DNA of 64,000 nt from Butyrivibrio sp. (GTDB lineage: Bacteria > Bacillota > Clostridia > Lachnospirales > Lachnospiraceae), in contig NZ_JAGBLU010000104.1 of the NCBI RefSeq assembly GCF_017635265.1, positions 1-64,000 on the forward strand, read 5' to 3'. A program made the position numbers and the translations under genes. Under the pieces are notes generated by a model. The model saw nothing but the letters and a program-made list of their open reading frames with translations, was not told where the DNA came from and did not search any database. This document shows, piece by piece, positions 17,692 through 27,319 of the stretch. How positions within the stretch are numbered: the stretch's first letter is position 1; every line of letters begins with the position of its first letter.

Positions 17692-18624
17692 ATGAAATTA
17701 CTTAGTCTTATAGTACCTTGCTATAATGAGCAGGAGAATATAGCTGATTTTTATAATGAAGTTCTTAAGAATGAGTCTTACTTTAAAAGCAATGAAGTCG
17801 AGTTTGAATTTATATATGTCAATGATGGCTCAAAGGATGAGACGGTAAGCCGTGTTAAAGAGCTTATAGAAAAAGATAAGAGAGTTCACCTTATAAATTT
17901 TTCCAGAAACTTTGGAAAAGAACCGGCAATGTATGCAGGTCTTGAAAAGGCAAAGGGAGATTACGTTGCCATTATGGACTGTGATCTTCAGGATCCACCG
18001 TCTCTTTTGCCTCAGATGTATGAAGCTATTGTTAATGAAGGTTATGACAGCGTAGCTACCAGAAGAGTGAACAGAAAGGGCGAGCCTCCTATCAGGTCAT
18101 TTTTTGCCAGAATGTTCTATAAACTGATCAATAAAGTGTCTAAGACTGAAATTGTAGACGGAGCAAGAGATTACAGACTTATGACAAGACAGTTTGTTGA
18201 CGCTATACTTTCGATGAAAGAATACAACAGATTTTCCAAAGGTATCTTTGGCTGGGTTGGATTTAAGAATAAGTGGATAGAATTTGAAAACATAGAGCGC
18301 ATGAAGGGAGAGACCAAATGGTCATTCTGGAAACTCTTTGTTTACGCACTTGATGGTATTGTGGCTTTTTCAACAGTTCCACTTGCCTTTTCTTCACTGA
18401 TTGGTGTTCTGTTTTGTGTTTTGGCTTTCTTTTTCATAATTTTTACGATAGTCAGAAAGGCACTTTATGGAGATCCGACAAGTGGTTGGCCGTCTCTTGT
18501 ATGTATTATTTTACTGGTGAGTGGAGTTCAGCTTTTCTGTATAGGAATTGTAGGTCAGTATCTTTCCAAGACTTATCTGGAAGTAAAAAAGCGTCCGTTA
18601 TATATAGTTAAAGAGGAAATTTGA
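17692..18624 (+). CDS. GT2 polyprenyl-phosphate glycosyltransferase (GtrB/DPM1-like)
   Basis: A 310-residue GT-A-fold enzyme with the donor-binding VPCYNEQENI, FEFIYVNDGSKD, and the DXD-like MDCDLQDPPSLLPQM. The C-terminus has two membrane helices (about 225-255 and 262-288). This layout is that of enzymes that move a sugar from a nucleotide onto undecaprenyl phosphate for later use by GT-C transferases, several of which lie downstream. It is the first gene of the operon (GGGAG site) and its TGA overlaps the next ATG. Confidence 0.88.
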   Translation: MKLLSLIVPCYNEQENIADFYNEVLKNESYFKSNEVEFEFIYVNDGSKDETVSRVKELIEKDKRVHLINFSRNFGKEPAMYAGLEKAKGDYVAIMDCDLQDPPSLLPQMYEAIVNEGYDSVATRRVNRKGEPPIRSFFARMFYKLINKVSKTEIVDGARDYRLMTRQFVDAILSMKEYNRFSKGIFGWVGFKNKWIEFENIERMKGETKWSFWKLFVYALDGIVAFSTVPLAFSSLIGVLFCVLAFFFIIFTIVRKALYGDPTSGWPSLVCIILLVSGVQLFCIGIVGQYLSKTYLEVKKRPLYIVKEEI

Positions 18625-19373
18625 TGGTCAGCATAGTTGTACCGGTATATAATGCAAAAAAATACATTAAAGATGCAATAGATATGGTGTGCGCCCAAAC
18701 ATATAAGGATTGGGAACTGATTTTGGTTGATGATGCTTCAAAGGACGGAAGCGCCGATTATATAGATGAATTGATTGCTTCTCAAGGGAAAAGAATACGC
18801 CTTATCAGAAAAGAAGAAAATGAGGGTGCGGCAGCAGCCAGAAATACCGGGATAGATGCATCATTAGGAAGGTATATAGCATTTCTTGATGCTGATGATG
18901 TCTGGAAGAGCGAAAAACTTGAAAAACAAGTGGCTTTTATGGAAAAGACCGGTGCAGCGTTTTCTTTTCACTCGTATGAATTTGGAGATGAAAATGCCAA
19001 GCCTACAGGGAAAGTCGTCAAAGTTCCGGAGACGCTCACCTTTCGAAAAGCGTTGTCGAGAACCATTATTTTTACAACGACTGTAATGTTTGATACAGAA
19101 AAGATAGATATGGAAATAATCCATATGCCACAAGTTCCAAGTGAAGACACGGCGACCTGGTGGAGAATACTAAAAAGCGGCATTACAGCCTACGGACTGA
19201 ATGAGAATCTGGCTATTTACAGAAGGCCTGCCAAATCTCTTTCGTCCAATAAGCTGGTAGCTCTTGAGAGAATCTGGTTTTTATACAGAAATATTGCAGG
19301 GCTATCAGTCTTGGAATCATTATTTTATTTTGGAGGATGGGCAGTCAGAGCAACACTCAGGAGAATTGTCTGA
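18624..19373 (+). CDS. GT2 family glycosyltransferase
   Basis: A 249-residue GT-A transferase. VSIVVPVYNAKKYIKDAIDM, ELILVDDASKDGS and the DXD-like AFLDADDVW are present, with GAAAARNTGID between them, typical of polysaccharide GT2 enzymes. ATG 18624 overlaps the preceding stop and has GAGGAAA upstream. The C-terminus ends in a short hydrophobic stretch (LESLFYFGGWAVRATL). The sugar cannot be predicted. Confidence 0.85.
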   Translation: MVSIVVPVYNAKKYIKDAIDMVCAQTYKDWELILVDDASKDGSADYIDELIASQGKRIRLIRKEENEGAAAARNTGIDASLGRYIAFLDADDVWKSEKLEKQVAFMEKTGAAFSFHSYEFGDENAKPTGKVVKVPETLTFRKALSRTIIFTTTVMFDTEKIDMEIIHMPQVPSEDTATWWRILKSGITAYGLNENLAIYRRPAKSLSSNKLVALERIWFLYRNIAGLSVLESLFYFGGWAVRATLRRIV

Positions 19374-19393
19374 TTGCTTGAAAAGGGGAATTT

Positions 19394-20800
19394 ATGAAAC
19401 ATGTGGAATCAGTGAAGAGAATCCTTGTTTTATTTTTGGGATTTATCGGATTAAGTATGCAGACAGCTGTGTACGCATGGTTTTGGTTTAGTACATATTA
19501 TCCTATAGTTTCATCTACTCGTATCAGTGTTGACGGTTACAACTTAGGTAGTGGATTAAAACTGTATTTCCGTGGACATCTGCTTATTCTGGCAATTTAT
19601 TTTATATTGCTTTTGTTTTTCTCAAATACATACGGTGGACTTAAGATTGGATACCTTAAGCCTATGGATGTATTCTTTTCGCAGATTTTTGCACTTTTCA
19701 TGGTGAATTTTATTTCTTATTTTCAGATTGCTCTTATGAGAAACTGGCTTGTTCCGCCTCTTCCGATGGTTGAGATATTTGTGGTTCAGCTTGTGATTTC
19801 TTTTGCCTGGGCATATATAACCAACGCAATATACATGGCTATATTCCCTCCAAGGGAACTGCTTCTTATAAGCGGCGAATATTCTGTTGATGATATTATT
19901 ACCAAGTTTAATTCCAGAAAAGACAAATATCATATCAGAAAGAAAATGAATATTGATGAAGGTATCGACAAAATATATGAAGAATGTCTTGGAAATTATG
20001 ATGGAGTAATTATCTGGGATGTTCCAAGCAAATTCAGAAACGGACTTGTAAAATATTGCTATGGCAACAATATACGTATATATGTGATGCCAAAGATAAC
20101 GGATGTTCTTTTAAAAGGCTCATCACAGCTTCATTTGTTTGATACACCGGTGCTTTTGTTAAGGGAGTACGCCATAAAGGCTGAGCAGAGAGCGATAAAG
20201 AGATTTTTTGATGTTGTTATAGCGTTAGTGCTCATAATAATCACATCGCCGATAATGCTTATTACCGCTCTCATCATAAAAGCTTACGATGGTGGACCGG
20301 TGCTTTATAAACAGGTTCGATGCACTATAAATAAAAAAGAATTCAGAATAATGAAGTTCAGGAGCATGAAGGTTGATGCGGAAAAGGACGGAGTTGCCCG
20401 ACTTGCTTCCAAGAATGATTCAAGGATTACTCCAATCGGTAAGTTTATCAGATCATGCAGAATTGATGAACTTCCTCAGCTCTTTAACATACTTAAAGGA
20501 GATATGTCCTTTATAGGTCCGAGACCTGAAAGACCTGAGATAATAGAACAGTATCTTAAGGAGATGCCTGAATTTGCATTTAGAATGAAGGTGAAAGCGG
20601 GACTTGCAGGATATGCTCAGGTTTACGGTAAATACAACACCACTCCTTATGATAAGCTAAAGCTTGATCTTACATATATTGAGAATTATTCTGTCTGGCT
20701 TGATATTAAGCTGATGTTATTGACTGTTAAGATTCTTTTTACCCCTGATTCAACGGAAGGTGTTGAGGCAGGCCAGACTACGGCACAAAAAGATTCGTGA
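19394..20800 (+). CDS. Initiating sugar transferase (WcaJ/CpsE-type polyprenol glycosylphosphotransferase)
   Basis: A 468-residue membrane phosphoglycosyltransferase. Four or five N-terminal membrane helices (to about 150) and a cytoplasmic region lead to a C-terminal bacterial-sugar-transferase domain (about 260-460): KRFFDVVIALVLIIITSPIML (membrane-entry helix), then GPVLYKQVRC, FRIMKFRSMKVDAE, RIDELPQLFNILKGDMSFIGPRPE and the C-terminal GLAGYAQVYGKYNT. It moves a hexose-1-phosphate onto undecaprenyl phosphate and so starts the repeat unit of this operon's glycan. A second, small PGT lies at 56301. Confidence 0.93.
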   Translation: MKHVESVKRILVLFLGFIGLSMQTAVYAWFWFSTYYPIVSSTRISVDGYNLGSGLKLYFRGHLLILAIYFILLLFFSNTYGGLKIGYLKPMDVFFSQIFALFMVNFISYFQIALMRNWLVPPLPMVEIFVVQLVISFAWAYITNAIYMAIFPPRELLLISGEYSVDDIITKFNSRKDKYHIRKKMNIDEGIDKIYEECLGNYDGVIIWDVPSKFRNGLVKYCYGNNIRIYVMPKITDVLLKGSSQLHLFDTPVLLLREYAIKAEQRAIKRFFDVVIALVLIIITSPIMLITALIIKAYDGGPVLYKQVRCTINKKEFRIMKFRSMKVDAEKDGVARLASKNDSRITPIGKFIRSCRIDELPQLFNILKGDMSFIGPRPERPEIIEQYLKEMPEFAFRMKVKAGLAGYAQVYGKYNTTPYDKLKLDLTYIENYSVWLDIKLMLLTVKILFTPDSTEGVEAGQTTAQKDS

Positions 20801-20813
20801 TATGGAGCATGAT

Positions 20814-21899
20814 ATGGGAAGAAGTAATTCCGGACATATGGATGAAACTCTTAATCTAAGGAGTTTTTATTTAAGACTTATAAAGAAAATATGGATAATA
20901 CCTCTTGCGGCTATTATCGGAGCAGTTATTGCAGGCGGAATATATACTCTTGTTACCGTTACTTTTGGCCCGGCCAAAACCTACAGTACCGAGTCAAAAC
21001 TGTATATTAAATTTGCTTATGATGAAAATGCCAAGAGTCAGGTGGATTATTACAATGCATTTACCTGGAGTCTTCTTATGACTACTGATGACATTATGGA
21101 TGAGGTTATGAGTAATCTTGAGAAGGCAGGTTTTCCGGAAGATGAGATCAGCAGGGAAGAAGCTGCTGATTCTATAAAAGCTGAGATTCCGTCTGATGTA
21201 CGACTTTTACTTGTTACTGTGGAAAATGCCGATAAGGATCATGCTGATCTTATTACGGATGCTACAGATAAGGCATTGGAAAACTATGGTGAGATTAATG
21301 ATGCTTTTACCTCTATAAAGCTGCTGAGCAAGACTGAAGCAAGTCTTGTGACTTATACCGACAAGACATTGACTGCAGCTGTATTTGGAGCAGTTGTTCT
21401 GACAGTTTTGACAATTTTTGTGCTTTTGCTTTTTGATGCCTTGGATGATGCGGTATATGTTCCGGAGGATATTGAAAAGAGATTTGATGTAAATGTGCTG
21501 GGAGTAATCGGAAAAAGTGAGTTTTTCAGAAATGAACTTCAGGCAGCTTTTGAAAAGTTTGTATCCGGTGCTGAAAAGGTGATTTATATATCTACCGACA
21601 GCTATATGGATGCAGAAGTTTCAAAAAAAGATCTTTTGACATTAAAAGAGTCTCTTGGCGCAGGATTTGACAGTCAGATGGAAAAGGCAGTTCCGATGGA
21701 AACTCCGGGAAAAGTCCTTGAGAACTACAGGAAGATCGGAACATGCGACGGAGTAATTCTGGGCATTCCCGCAGGAAAAAAATGCGGAACTATGAATGAG
21801 CATATTATTGCTCAGCTTCAGAAACATGAATGTCCTATTCTGGGAGTTGTCCTTGTAAGAGCAGATGAGAAGTTTTTGAAAAAGTATTACAGATTATAA
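20814..21899 (+). CDS. Wzz-like polysaccharide co-polymerase with a kinase-like remnant
   Basis: About 361 residues. A Wzz-type domain has two membrane helices (IIPLAAIIGAVIAGGIYTL near the start, and TLTAAVFGAVVLTVLTIFVLLLF at about 186-208) around an extracytoplasmic loop. The cytoplasmic C-terminus (about 230-361) resembles the fold of bacterial tyrosine kinases (AEKVIYISTDSY, CDGVILGIPAGKKCGTMNE, HECPILGVVLV), but has no Walker A loop, so it should not bind ATP in the usual way. ATG 20814 is chosen for the GGAG at 20804-20807. It presumably sets chain length with the EpsG-like polymerase two genes downstream. No tyrosine kinase or phosphatase gene lies nearby. Confidence 0.75.
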   Translation: MGRSNSGHMDETLNLRSFYLRLIKKIWIIPLAAIIGAVIAGGIYTLVTVTFGPAKTYSTESKLYIKFAYDENAKSQVDYYNAFTWSLLMTTDDIMDEVMSNLEKAGFPEDEISREEAADSIKAEIPSDVRLLLVTVENADKDHADLITDATDKALENYGEINDAFTSIKLLSKTEASLVTYTDKTLTAAVFGAVVLTVLTIFVLLLFDALDDAVYVPEDIEKRFDVNVLGVIGKSEFFRNELQAAFEKFVSGAEKVIYISTDSYMDAEVSKKDLLTLKESLGAGFDSQMEKAVPMETPGKVLENYRKIGTCDGVILGIPAGKKCGTMNEHIIAQLQKHECPILGVVLVRADEKFLKKYYRL

Positions 21900-21915
21900 A
21901 GCAGAGGTAAAACCC

Positions 21916-22725
21916 ATGCCGGAAAGGCTACAAATACTGGTTTCAGCCGTAAATAAAGAAATAGACAGTCTGCTTGCAGATATGAACATACAGACTGATG
22001 GGGTGATTGTTAATCAGATTATCGGAAAAAAAGCTGATAATACTGAAAAAGCCATAGAATATTCAGGAAAAAAGATCACAATTCTTCATAGAAACGAAAA
22101 GGGAGTTGGTCTTTCAAGAAACACTGCCCTTGAACATTCAGATCATGAGATAATACAGTTTGCAGATGATGATATTGTCTATGAGGATGGATATGTACAA
22201 AAAGTTCTCGATGAGTTTGATGCTCATCCGGAGGCGGATATACTGCTGTTTAATGTAAAGGCCCAGGAGGGGAGAGAAACTTATTGGAACACTGATTTTG
22301 CCAGAGTTAATTGGAAAAACTATGGAAGGTACCCCTCATATGCAGTTTTTGCAAGGCGTCAAAAGCTTATTGATGCAGGTGTTCGCTTCTCACTTCTTTT
22401 TGGAGGAGGAGCTCCTTATATGAACGGTGAAGACAGCCTCTTTTTGCATGACTGTCTGAAAGAAGGTCTCAATCTGTTCAGAACAACTGTCATTGTCGGA
22501 CATGAGAAAGCCGGCGAATCTACATGGTTTAAGGGATACACAGATAAATTTTATTTTGACAGAGGCGTTCTTTACCATTTTCTTTACGGAAAAATGGCTA
22601 AGATTTTGGGACTTAGGTATCTTTTTAAAAACAGAAATACTATGTGCCGCGAAAAGGGACTTCTGAAAAGTGTGAAAATATTGTGGGATGGAGTTGACCA
22701 CGGCAAGACATTAAAGAAGGTATAA
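21916..22725 (+). CDS. GT2-like glycosyltransferase
   Basis: A 269-residue protein of the GT-A superfamily. The N-terminus is divergent (ILVSAVNKEIDSLLADMNI) but the core is clear: NEKGVGLSRNTALEHS followed by the DXD motif FADDDIVYEDGYV, and a later GGGAPYMNGEDSLFLHDCLK that contains the ED catalytic-base region. The stop abuts the ATG of the next gene. Donor and acceptor are unknown. Confidence 0.8.
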   Translation: MPERLQILVSAVNKEIDSLLADMNIQTDGVIVNQIIGKKADNTEKAIEYSGKKITILHRNEKGVGLSRNTALEHSDHEIIQFADDDIVYEDGYVQKVLDEFDAHPEADILLFNVKAQEGRETYWNTDFARVNWKNYGRYPSYAVFARRQKLIDAGVRFSLLFGGGAPYMNGEDSLFLHDCLKEGLNLFRTTVIVGHEKAGESTWFKGYTDKFYFDRGVLYHFLYGKMAKILGLRYLFKNRNTMCREKGLLKSVKILWDGVDHGKTLKKV

Positions 22726-23838
22726 ATGGTAATATATCTGACACTTACTGCAGTTGTAGTTTTATCTGCGCTGCTGCTTAAACAAAGAAACTTGAATATC
22801 AGAAGCGGGGGCATAACAAGACAGAAAGCTGTGAATGTAATAGTTTTGCTCTTTATCTTTTCTGCCCTTTTTTGGGTTTCAGCCCTAAGAGTAAATGTAG
22901 GCAATGATTATGCCAAATATGTCGAATTTATGCATCTTGTTTTCAGCCATGCTTATGTTCCGACTGAACCAGGCTTCAATGCACTTACCTACGGGATTTA
23001 TTATCTGTGTGGATTCGAGAATTATATCCTGGTATTTGCGGTATTTGCATTCTTCACGGTTTTGTTTTTTATGATAGCTATGTGGCAGCAGAGTGAATGG
23101 TTTGCTTTCAGTTTTATGATGTTTATGCTGCTTGGATATTATTTTCAGTCTATAAGCACCGTACGTTATTATCTGGCCTTGGGAATGGCGCTTTACTCTG
23201 TTAAATTTGTATTAAAAAAAGACTGGCCCAAATTTGTTCTCTTGGTTTTGGTTGGAGCTCTTTTCCATAAATCTATGCTGGTTGTTTTAGTACTTTATCC
23301 TCTTGCCCGTATCAACTGGAGAAGATGGATGTACGGAGCGTTTGGAATTGCATGTATTTCCTGTCTTTTTTTGCAGGATTTATACCTTAAGATAGTTGTA
23401 TTTTTATATCCATCATATAAGGATACGGAATATCTGGCCGGTGGAACCAGCCCAATGAGCATATTTAGATGTCTCGTGGTTTTGGGCGTATCTTTGTGGC
23501 TTTATAAAGAAGTAATAAAAGATAATGCGCGTTATATGTTCTGTTTTTATTGTAACCTGATGGCATTGGCACTATATGTATTTGGTTCCTTTTTACCAAT
23601 TATTTCCAGAATCGGCTACTATCTTACTGTGACGCACATTCTTTTTATCCCGGCTCTTTTACTTCATGTTAAGGATGACAGAAAAAAGAGAATAATGACC
23701 GTTTTGACAGTTCTTTTTTGTGTTTGCTATTTTGTGCTTTACATGAGGGGAGCATCAGCGGATGGAGTGAGGATACTTCCATACAAGACTATCTTGTTTG
23801 ATGAAATGCCTCTAACTTTGTCAGAGAGAGGATATTAA
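22726..23838 (+). CDS. EpsG-type polysaccharide polymerase (Wzy-like)
   Basis: A 370-residue protein with about ten membrane helices. VSALRVNVGNDYAKYVEFM in the first outer loop and a later ISTVRYYLALGMALYSVKF are typical of the EpsG family, which acts as Wzy-type polymerase at the outer face of the membrane. With the initiating transferase at 19394 and the Wzz-like protein it gives a nearly complete Wzy-dependent set; a Wzx flippase is missing. The ATG follows the previous stop directly. Confidence 0.85.
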   Translation: MVIYLTLTAVVVLSALLLKQRNLNIRSGGITRQKAVNVIVLLFIFSALFWVSALRVNVGNDYAKYVEFMHLVFSHAYVPTEPGFNALTYGIYYLCGFENYILVFAVFAFFTVLFFMIAMWQQSEWFAFSFMMFMLLGYYFQSISTVRYYLALGMALYSVKFVLKKDWPKFVLLVLVGALFHKSMLVVLVLYPLARINWRRWMYGAFGIACISCLFLQDLYLKIVVFLYPSYKDTEYLAGGTSPMSIFRCLVVLGVSLWLYKEVIKDNARYMFCFYCNLMALALYVFGSFLPIISRIGYYLTVTHILFIPALLLHVKDDRKKRIMTVLTVLFCVCYFVLYMRGASADGVRILPYKTILFDEMPLTLSERGY

Positions 23839-23890
23839 AAGTTACTGTCCGGAAACAGCTGCATTAGCAGTAACTACTAAGGAGCGGCAT

Positions 23891-24835
23891 ATGAAGAAGG
23901 CTTTTTTTACGATTATTGTAGTTTCATATAATCCCGGTAAAAAGATAATAGATACAATCGATAGTATTTTGAAGCAGACCTGCACAGACTATAGGATTCT
24001 GGTAAAAGACGGGATGTCAACTGACGGTTCAGTAGATATGCTAAAAGAAAAATATGATGTGGCAGGGATAGATCAGGATGAAGAAAAAACTATTACCCTG
24101 ATTGAAAGCTGTGATAACGGAATCTACCATGCGATGAATATAGCAGTTTCCCATCTTGAAGAAAAGATAATTGATTCAAGAACTAAAGAACAGGAAACTA
24201 CAGCTGAGGAAGTTAAGCTTTTAAGGGCAGGGGAGACACCGTCTTACATTTTCTTTCTTAATTGCGGTGATGAATTCAGAGACGAAAATGTACTATTAAG
24301 AGTACATGATTTTATTGTAAGCAGGCAGGAAAAGGAAGGCACAACTCTTCCCACTATTTTTTATGGCGACATTTTTGATAAGTCTACCGGGAATAAAATA
24401 GCTTCAAATCCTCATATAGATGATCATGCCTGTTACAGAAACCTGCCATCTCATCAGGCATGCTTTTATGATGAGAGACTGATGTTCAACAATCACTTTG
24501 ATCTTAAGTATAAGGTGAGAGCCGATTATGAACAGTTTTTGAGATGTTTTTACAGAGAAAAGGCAGAAACTGCCTATATGAACATTGTAATTGCCAACTA
24601 TGAAGGCGGCGGTTTTTCGGCTCAGAACAAGAAGCTTTCAGAAGAAGAGAGAAAAGAAATTATTAAACATTATCTGACCGGTGCACAGATCAGAAGATAT
24701 GACTTTATCAGAATAGTGACTCTTTCCGGATTCAGAACATTTTTAGATTCCAATAAAGTTACTTCCAAAGGCTACAATGCTATCAAAGAAGCAATTTACA
24801 GAGCCAGAGGAAGAAGAGAGGAAAAAAGAGATTGA
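23891..24835 (+). CDS. WcaE-like GT2 glycosyltransferase
   Basis: A 314-residue GT-A enzyme. FTIIVVSYNPGKKIIDTIDS, YRILVKDGMSTDGS, CDNGIYHAMNIAV and FLNCGDEFRDE are the signature order of WcaE-like transferases, with FYGDIFDKST further on. An insertion rich in E/K/T (about 95-125) lies before the FLNCGDE motif. A strong AAGGAG site precedes ATG 23891. The 52-bp gap before the gene contains an inverted repeat (AGTTACTG/CAGTAACT). Confidence 0.85.
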   Translation: MKKAFFTIIVVSYNPGKKIIDTIDSILKQTCTDYRILVKDGMSTDGSVDMLKEKYDVAGIDQDEEKTITLIESCDNGIYHAMNIAVSHLEEKIIDSRTKEQETTAEEVKLLRAGETPSYIFFLNCGDEFRDENVLLRVHDFIVSRQEKEGTTLPTIFYGDIFDKSTGNKIASNPHIDDHACYRNLPSHQACFYDERLMFNNHFDLKYKVRADYEQFLRCFYREKAETAYMNIVIANYEGGGFSAQNKKLSEEERKEIIKHYLTGAQIRRYDFIRIVTLSGFRTFLDSNKVTSKGYNAIKEAIYRARGRREEKRD

Positions 24836-26109
24836 GAGTACTGTGGCTGTGTAATATCATGCTGCCTGTTTATGCCAAAGCAAAAGATATTCCGTTTTCT
24901 GTGAGGGAAGGATGGCTTTCAGGGTGCCTTGACAGGCTGAAAAAAGCTGATGACAATAAAATAACACTAGGTATTTGTTTTCCTAAAGAGTCAGCGGTGG
25001 TTCAGGATAGGGAAGAAATAGATGGAATCGTATTCTATGGATTTGAGGAGGATTTAAATCATCCTGAGATTTATGATGAAGCTTTGGAAGAACGATTTTC
25101 TGCTGTTTTAGAAGATTTTAAGCCTGATGTCGTGCATGTATTTGGTACAGAATTTCCTCATGCTCTTGCCATGCTCAGAGCCTTCGACAATCCTGACAGA
25201 TCGCTTCTTGGAATTCAGGGGTTATGTGGAGAAATCGCCGTGGATTACATGGCAGATATTCCGGTAAATGTGCAAAATTCTGCTACTTTTAGGGATCGCT
25301 TAAAAAAGGATTCCCTTCTTATGCAGGTGGAAAAGTATAAAAAAAGGGCAGAACATGAAAAAGAATCCATTCTTTTGACGGGGAATATTACAGGAAGAAC
25401 ACTTTTTGACAAAAATGTCACTTTTAGGATAAATCCCAAGGCGAAATATTTTGCCATGGATGAGACCATGAGGCCATGCTTTTATCAGGGAAGGTGGGAT
25501 GAAAAGAATGTTCTTCCTCACAGCATTTTTATTTCTCAGGGAGATTATCCTTTAAAGGGATTTCATTTTGTGCTTCAGGCACTTCCTAAAATATTGGAAA
25601 AATATCCGGATGCTCACTTATATGTTGCCGGAAACAATATTATCGGTCGTGGAAAGAGTAAATATCCGTATTTTTTGCGGGCAAGTGCTTACGGAAAGTA
25701 TATTAAGTCACTTATTTCTGCATATAAATTAAAAAAGAAAGTGACTATGGTAGGACTTCTTTCTGATGAAGAAATGAAGGATAGATATTTACAGAGCAGT
25801 GTGTTTATCTGTCCTTCAATTCTGGAAAACTCACCCAATTCGGTAGGAGAGGCAATGCTTTTGGGAATGCCGGTCATAGCTTCCGATGCCGGGGGAATAC
25901 CAAGTATGATACAGTCCGGTAAAGACGGACTTTTATTTGAAAGAGGAAATGTTGAAAAGCTATCCGAAGCGGTTATTCAAATGTGGGATGAACCGGTAAT
26001 TGCTGCTGTTTTAGGTGATAATGCGGCCAAAAGAGCCGGTAAAGTTCATGATCCGGACGCCAATTATAAGAGACTTCTTGAAATATACGATGAAATATGC
26101 AGTAAGTAA
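24832..26109 (+). CDS. GT4 family glycosyltransferase
   Basis: A 425-residue GT-B enzyme. The start is TTG 24832, which overlaps the previous TGA (TTGA) and has GAGAGGA upstream. The family-like N-terminus MRVLWLCNIMLPVYAKA follows at once. The C-terminal donor domain has FVLQALPKILEKYPDAHLYV, VFICPSILENSPNSVGEAML and VIASDAGGIPSMI, the EX7E region of GT4. Acceptor and sugar unknown. Confidence 0.87.
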   Translation: MRVLWLCNIMLPVYAKAKDIPFSVREGWLSGCLDRLKKADDNKITLGICFPKESAVVQDREEIDGIVFYGFEEDLNHPEIYDEALEERFSAVLEDFKPDVVHVFGTEFPHALAMLRAFDNPDRSLLGIQGLCGEIAVDYMADIPVNVQNSATFRDRLKKDSLLMQVEKYKKRAEHEKESILLTGNITGRTLFDKNVTFRINPKAKYFAMDETMRPCFYQGRWDEKNVLPHSIFISQGDYPLKGFHFVLQALPKILEKYPDAHLYVAGNNIIGRGKSKYPYFLRASAYGKYIKSLISAYKLKKKVTMVGLLSDEEMKDRYLQSSVFICPSILENSPNSVGEAMLLGMPVIASDAGGIPSMIQSGKDGLLFERGNVEKLSEAVIQMWDEPVIAAVLGDNAAKRAGKVHDPDANYKRLLEIYDEICSK

Positions 26110-26118
26110 GGGGAAAAC

Positions 26119-27312
26119 ATGGTAGTTACCTTTGTGTCCAATTACATAAACCACCACCAGATTCCTGTTTGCAATGCTTTGCAGAAGGAAGTGGGAGAAG
26201 GCTCTTTTTATTTTATTCAGACAAGTCCCATGGAGAAGAAGCGGGTTGAAATGGGATGGGCTGTAGATCCGAAGTCTTTTGGGTATGTGGTTGTTTATTA
26301 TGAAAATAAAGAAAAATGCGAAAAGCTTATATCCGACAGCGATGTTGTGATATTCGGATGGTCAGACGGGCTTATAGAGGATCTTGAAAAAAGGCGTCTT
26401 TCCTCAGGAAAACTGTCTTTTCGACTGAGTGAGAGAATTTACAGAGAAGGACAGTGGAAGGCTGTAACGCCCAAAGGCCTTATAAAAAAGTATCACGAGC
26501 ATTTTGTTTACAGAAATAAACCTGTATATTTATTATGTGCCGGTGCATATGTGGCATCAGACTTTGATCTTATCCACTGTTATCCGCAAAAAAAGCTCAA
26601 ATGGGGATATTATCCCGACAGGGACTATGAAAATGTGGATAAAGAACCTTTATCCGGCAGAAAAGTTAAACTATGCTGGGCAGGAAGGCTGATAAGACTT
26701 AAACATCCTGAATATGCAGTAAAAGCGGCAGAAATTCTTAGGGACAAAGGCTATGAGTTTACTCTTGAAATAATTGGTGATGGCAATCAAAAAGATTATA
26801 TTGAGAACCTTATAGCGGAAAAAGGCTTAAAAGAGTATGTTGCCTTGAGGGGGCAAATGAACCCTGCTGAGGTACTTGAGCATATGAAGATTTCAGATAT
26901 ATTTCTTTTTACCAGCAACTATCTGGAAGGCTGGGGAGCGGTTGTTAACGAAGCTATGGGATGCGGATGCGCAGTCGTGGCTTCAAAAGAAGCAGGAGCA
27001 GTTCCATTTTTAATAAAAGACGGCTATAATGGTTATTCTTACGAAAATGGAAATTTTGATGACTTTGTCCAAAAGGTTCTGCAGCTTTTTGAAACAAAAG
27101 AACTGATTACGGATTTTGGAGTCAGAGCCTTTAGAACAATCAGGGAGTTGTGGAATGCAGGTAATGCAGCAAAAGAGTTTACAAGATTTTGCGGTGAATT
27201 TATAGAAGGAAGAGTACCTGCACCTTCTATCCAAGGCCCTATGAGCGTTGCACAAAATATAAAGCCTGCAGGTTTTTGGAGAACTATGCAGGAAGAAAAT
27301 CATTTAGAATGA
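26119..27312 (+). CDS. GT4 family glycosyltransferase
   Basis: A 397-residue GT-B transferase. VTFVSNYINHHQIPVCNALQ opens the acceptor domain. The donor domain has LCWAGRLIRLKHPEYAVKAA, EIIGDGNQKDYIENL, TSNYLEGWGAVVNEAMGCG and VVASKEAGAVPFLI, which contains the GT4 EX7E-type positions. AAGGGG precedes the ATG, and the next gene starts 7 bp later. Confidence 0.87.
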   Translation: MVVTFVSNYINHHQIPVCNALQKEVGEGSFYFIQTSPMEKKRVEMGWAVDPKSFGYVVVYYENKEKCEKLISDSDVVIFGWSDGLIEDLEKRRLSSGKLSFRLSERIYREGQWKAVTPKGLIKKYHEHFVYRNKPVYLLCAGAYVASDFDLIHCYPQKKLKWGYYPDRDYENVDKEPLSGRKVKLCWAGRLIRLKHPEYAVKAAEILRDKGYEFTLEIIGDGNQKDYIENLIAEKGLKEYVALRGQMNPAEVLEHMKISDIFLFTSNYLEGWGAVVNEAMGCGCAVVASKEAGAVPFLIKDGYNGYSYENGNFDDFVQKVLQLFETKELITDFGVRAFRTIRELWNAGNAAKEFTRFCGEFIEGRVPAPSIQGPMSVAQNIKPAGFWRTMQEENHLE

Positions 27313-27319
27313 GGAAGTT

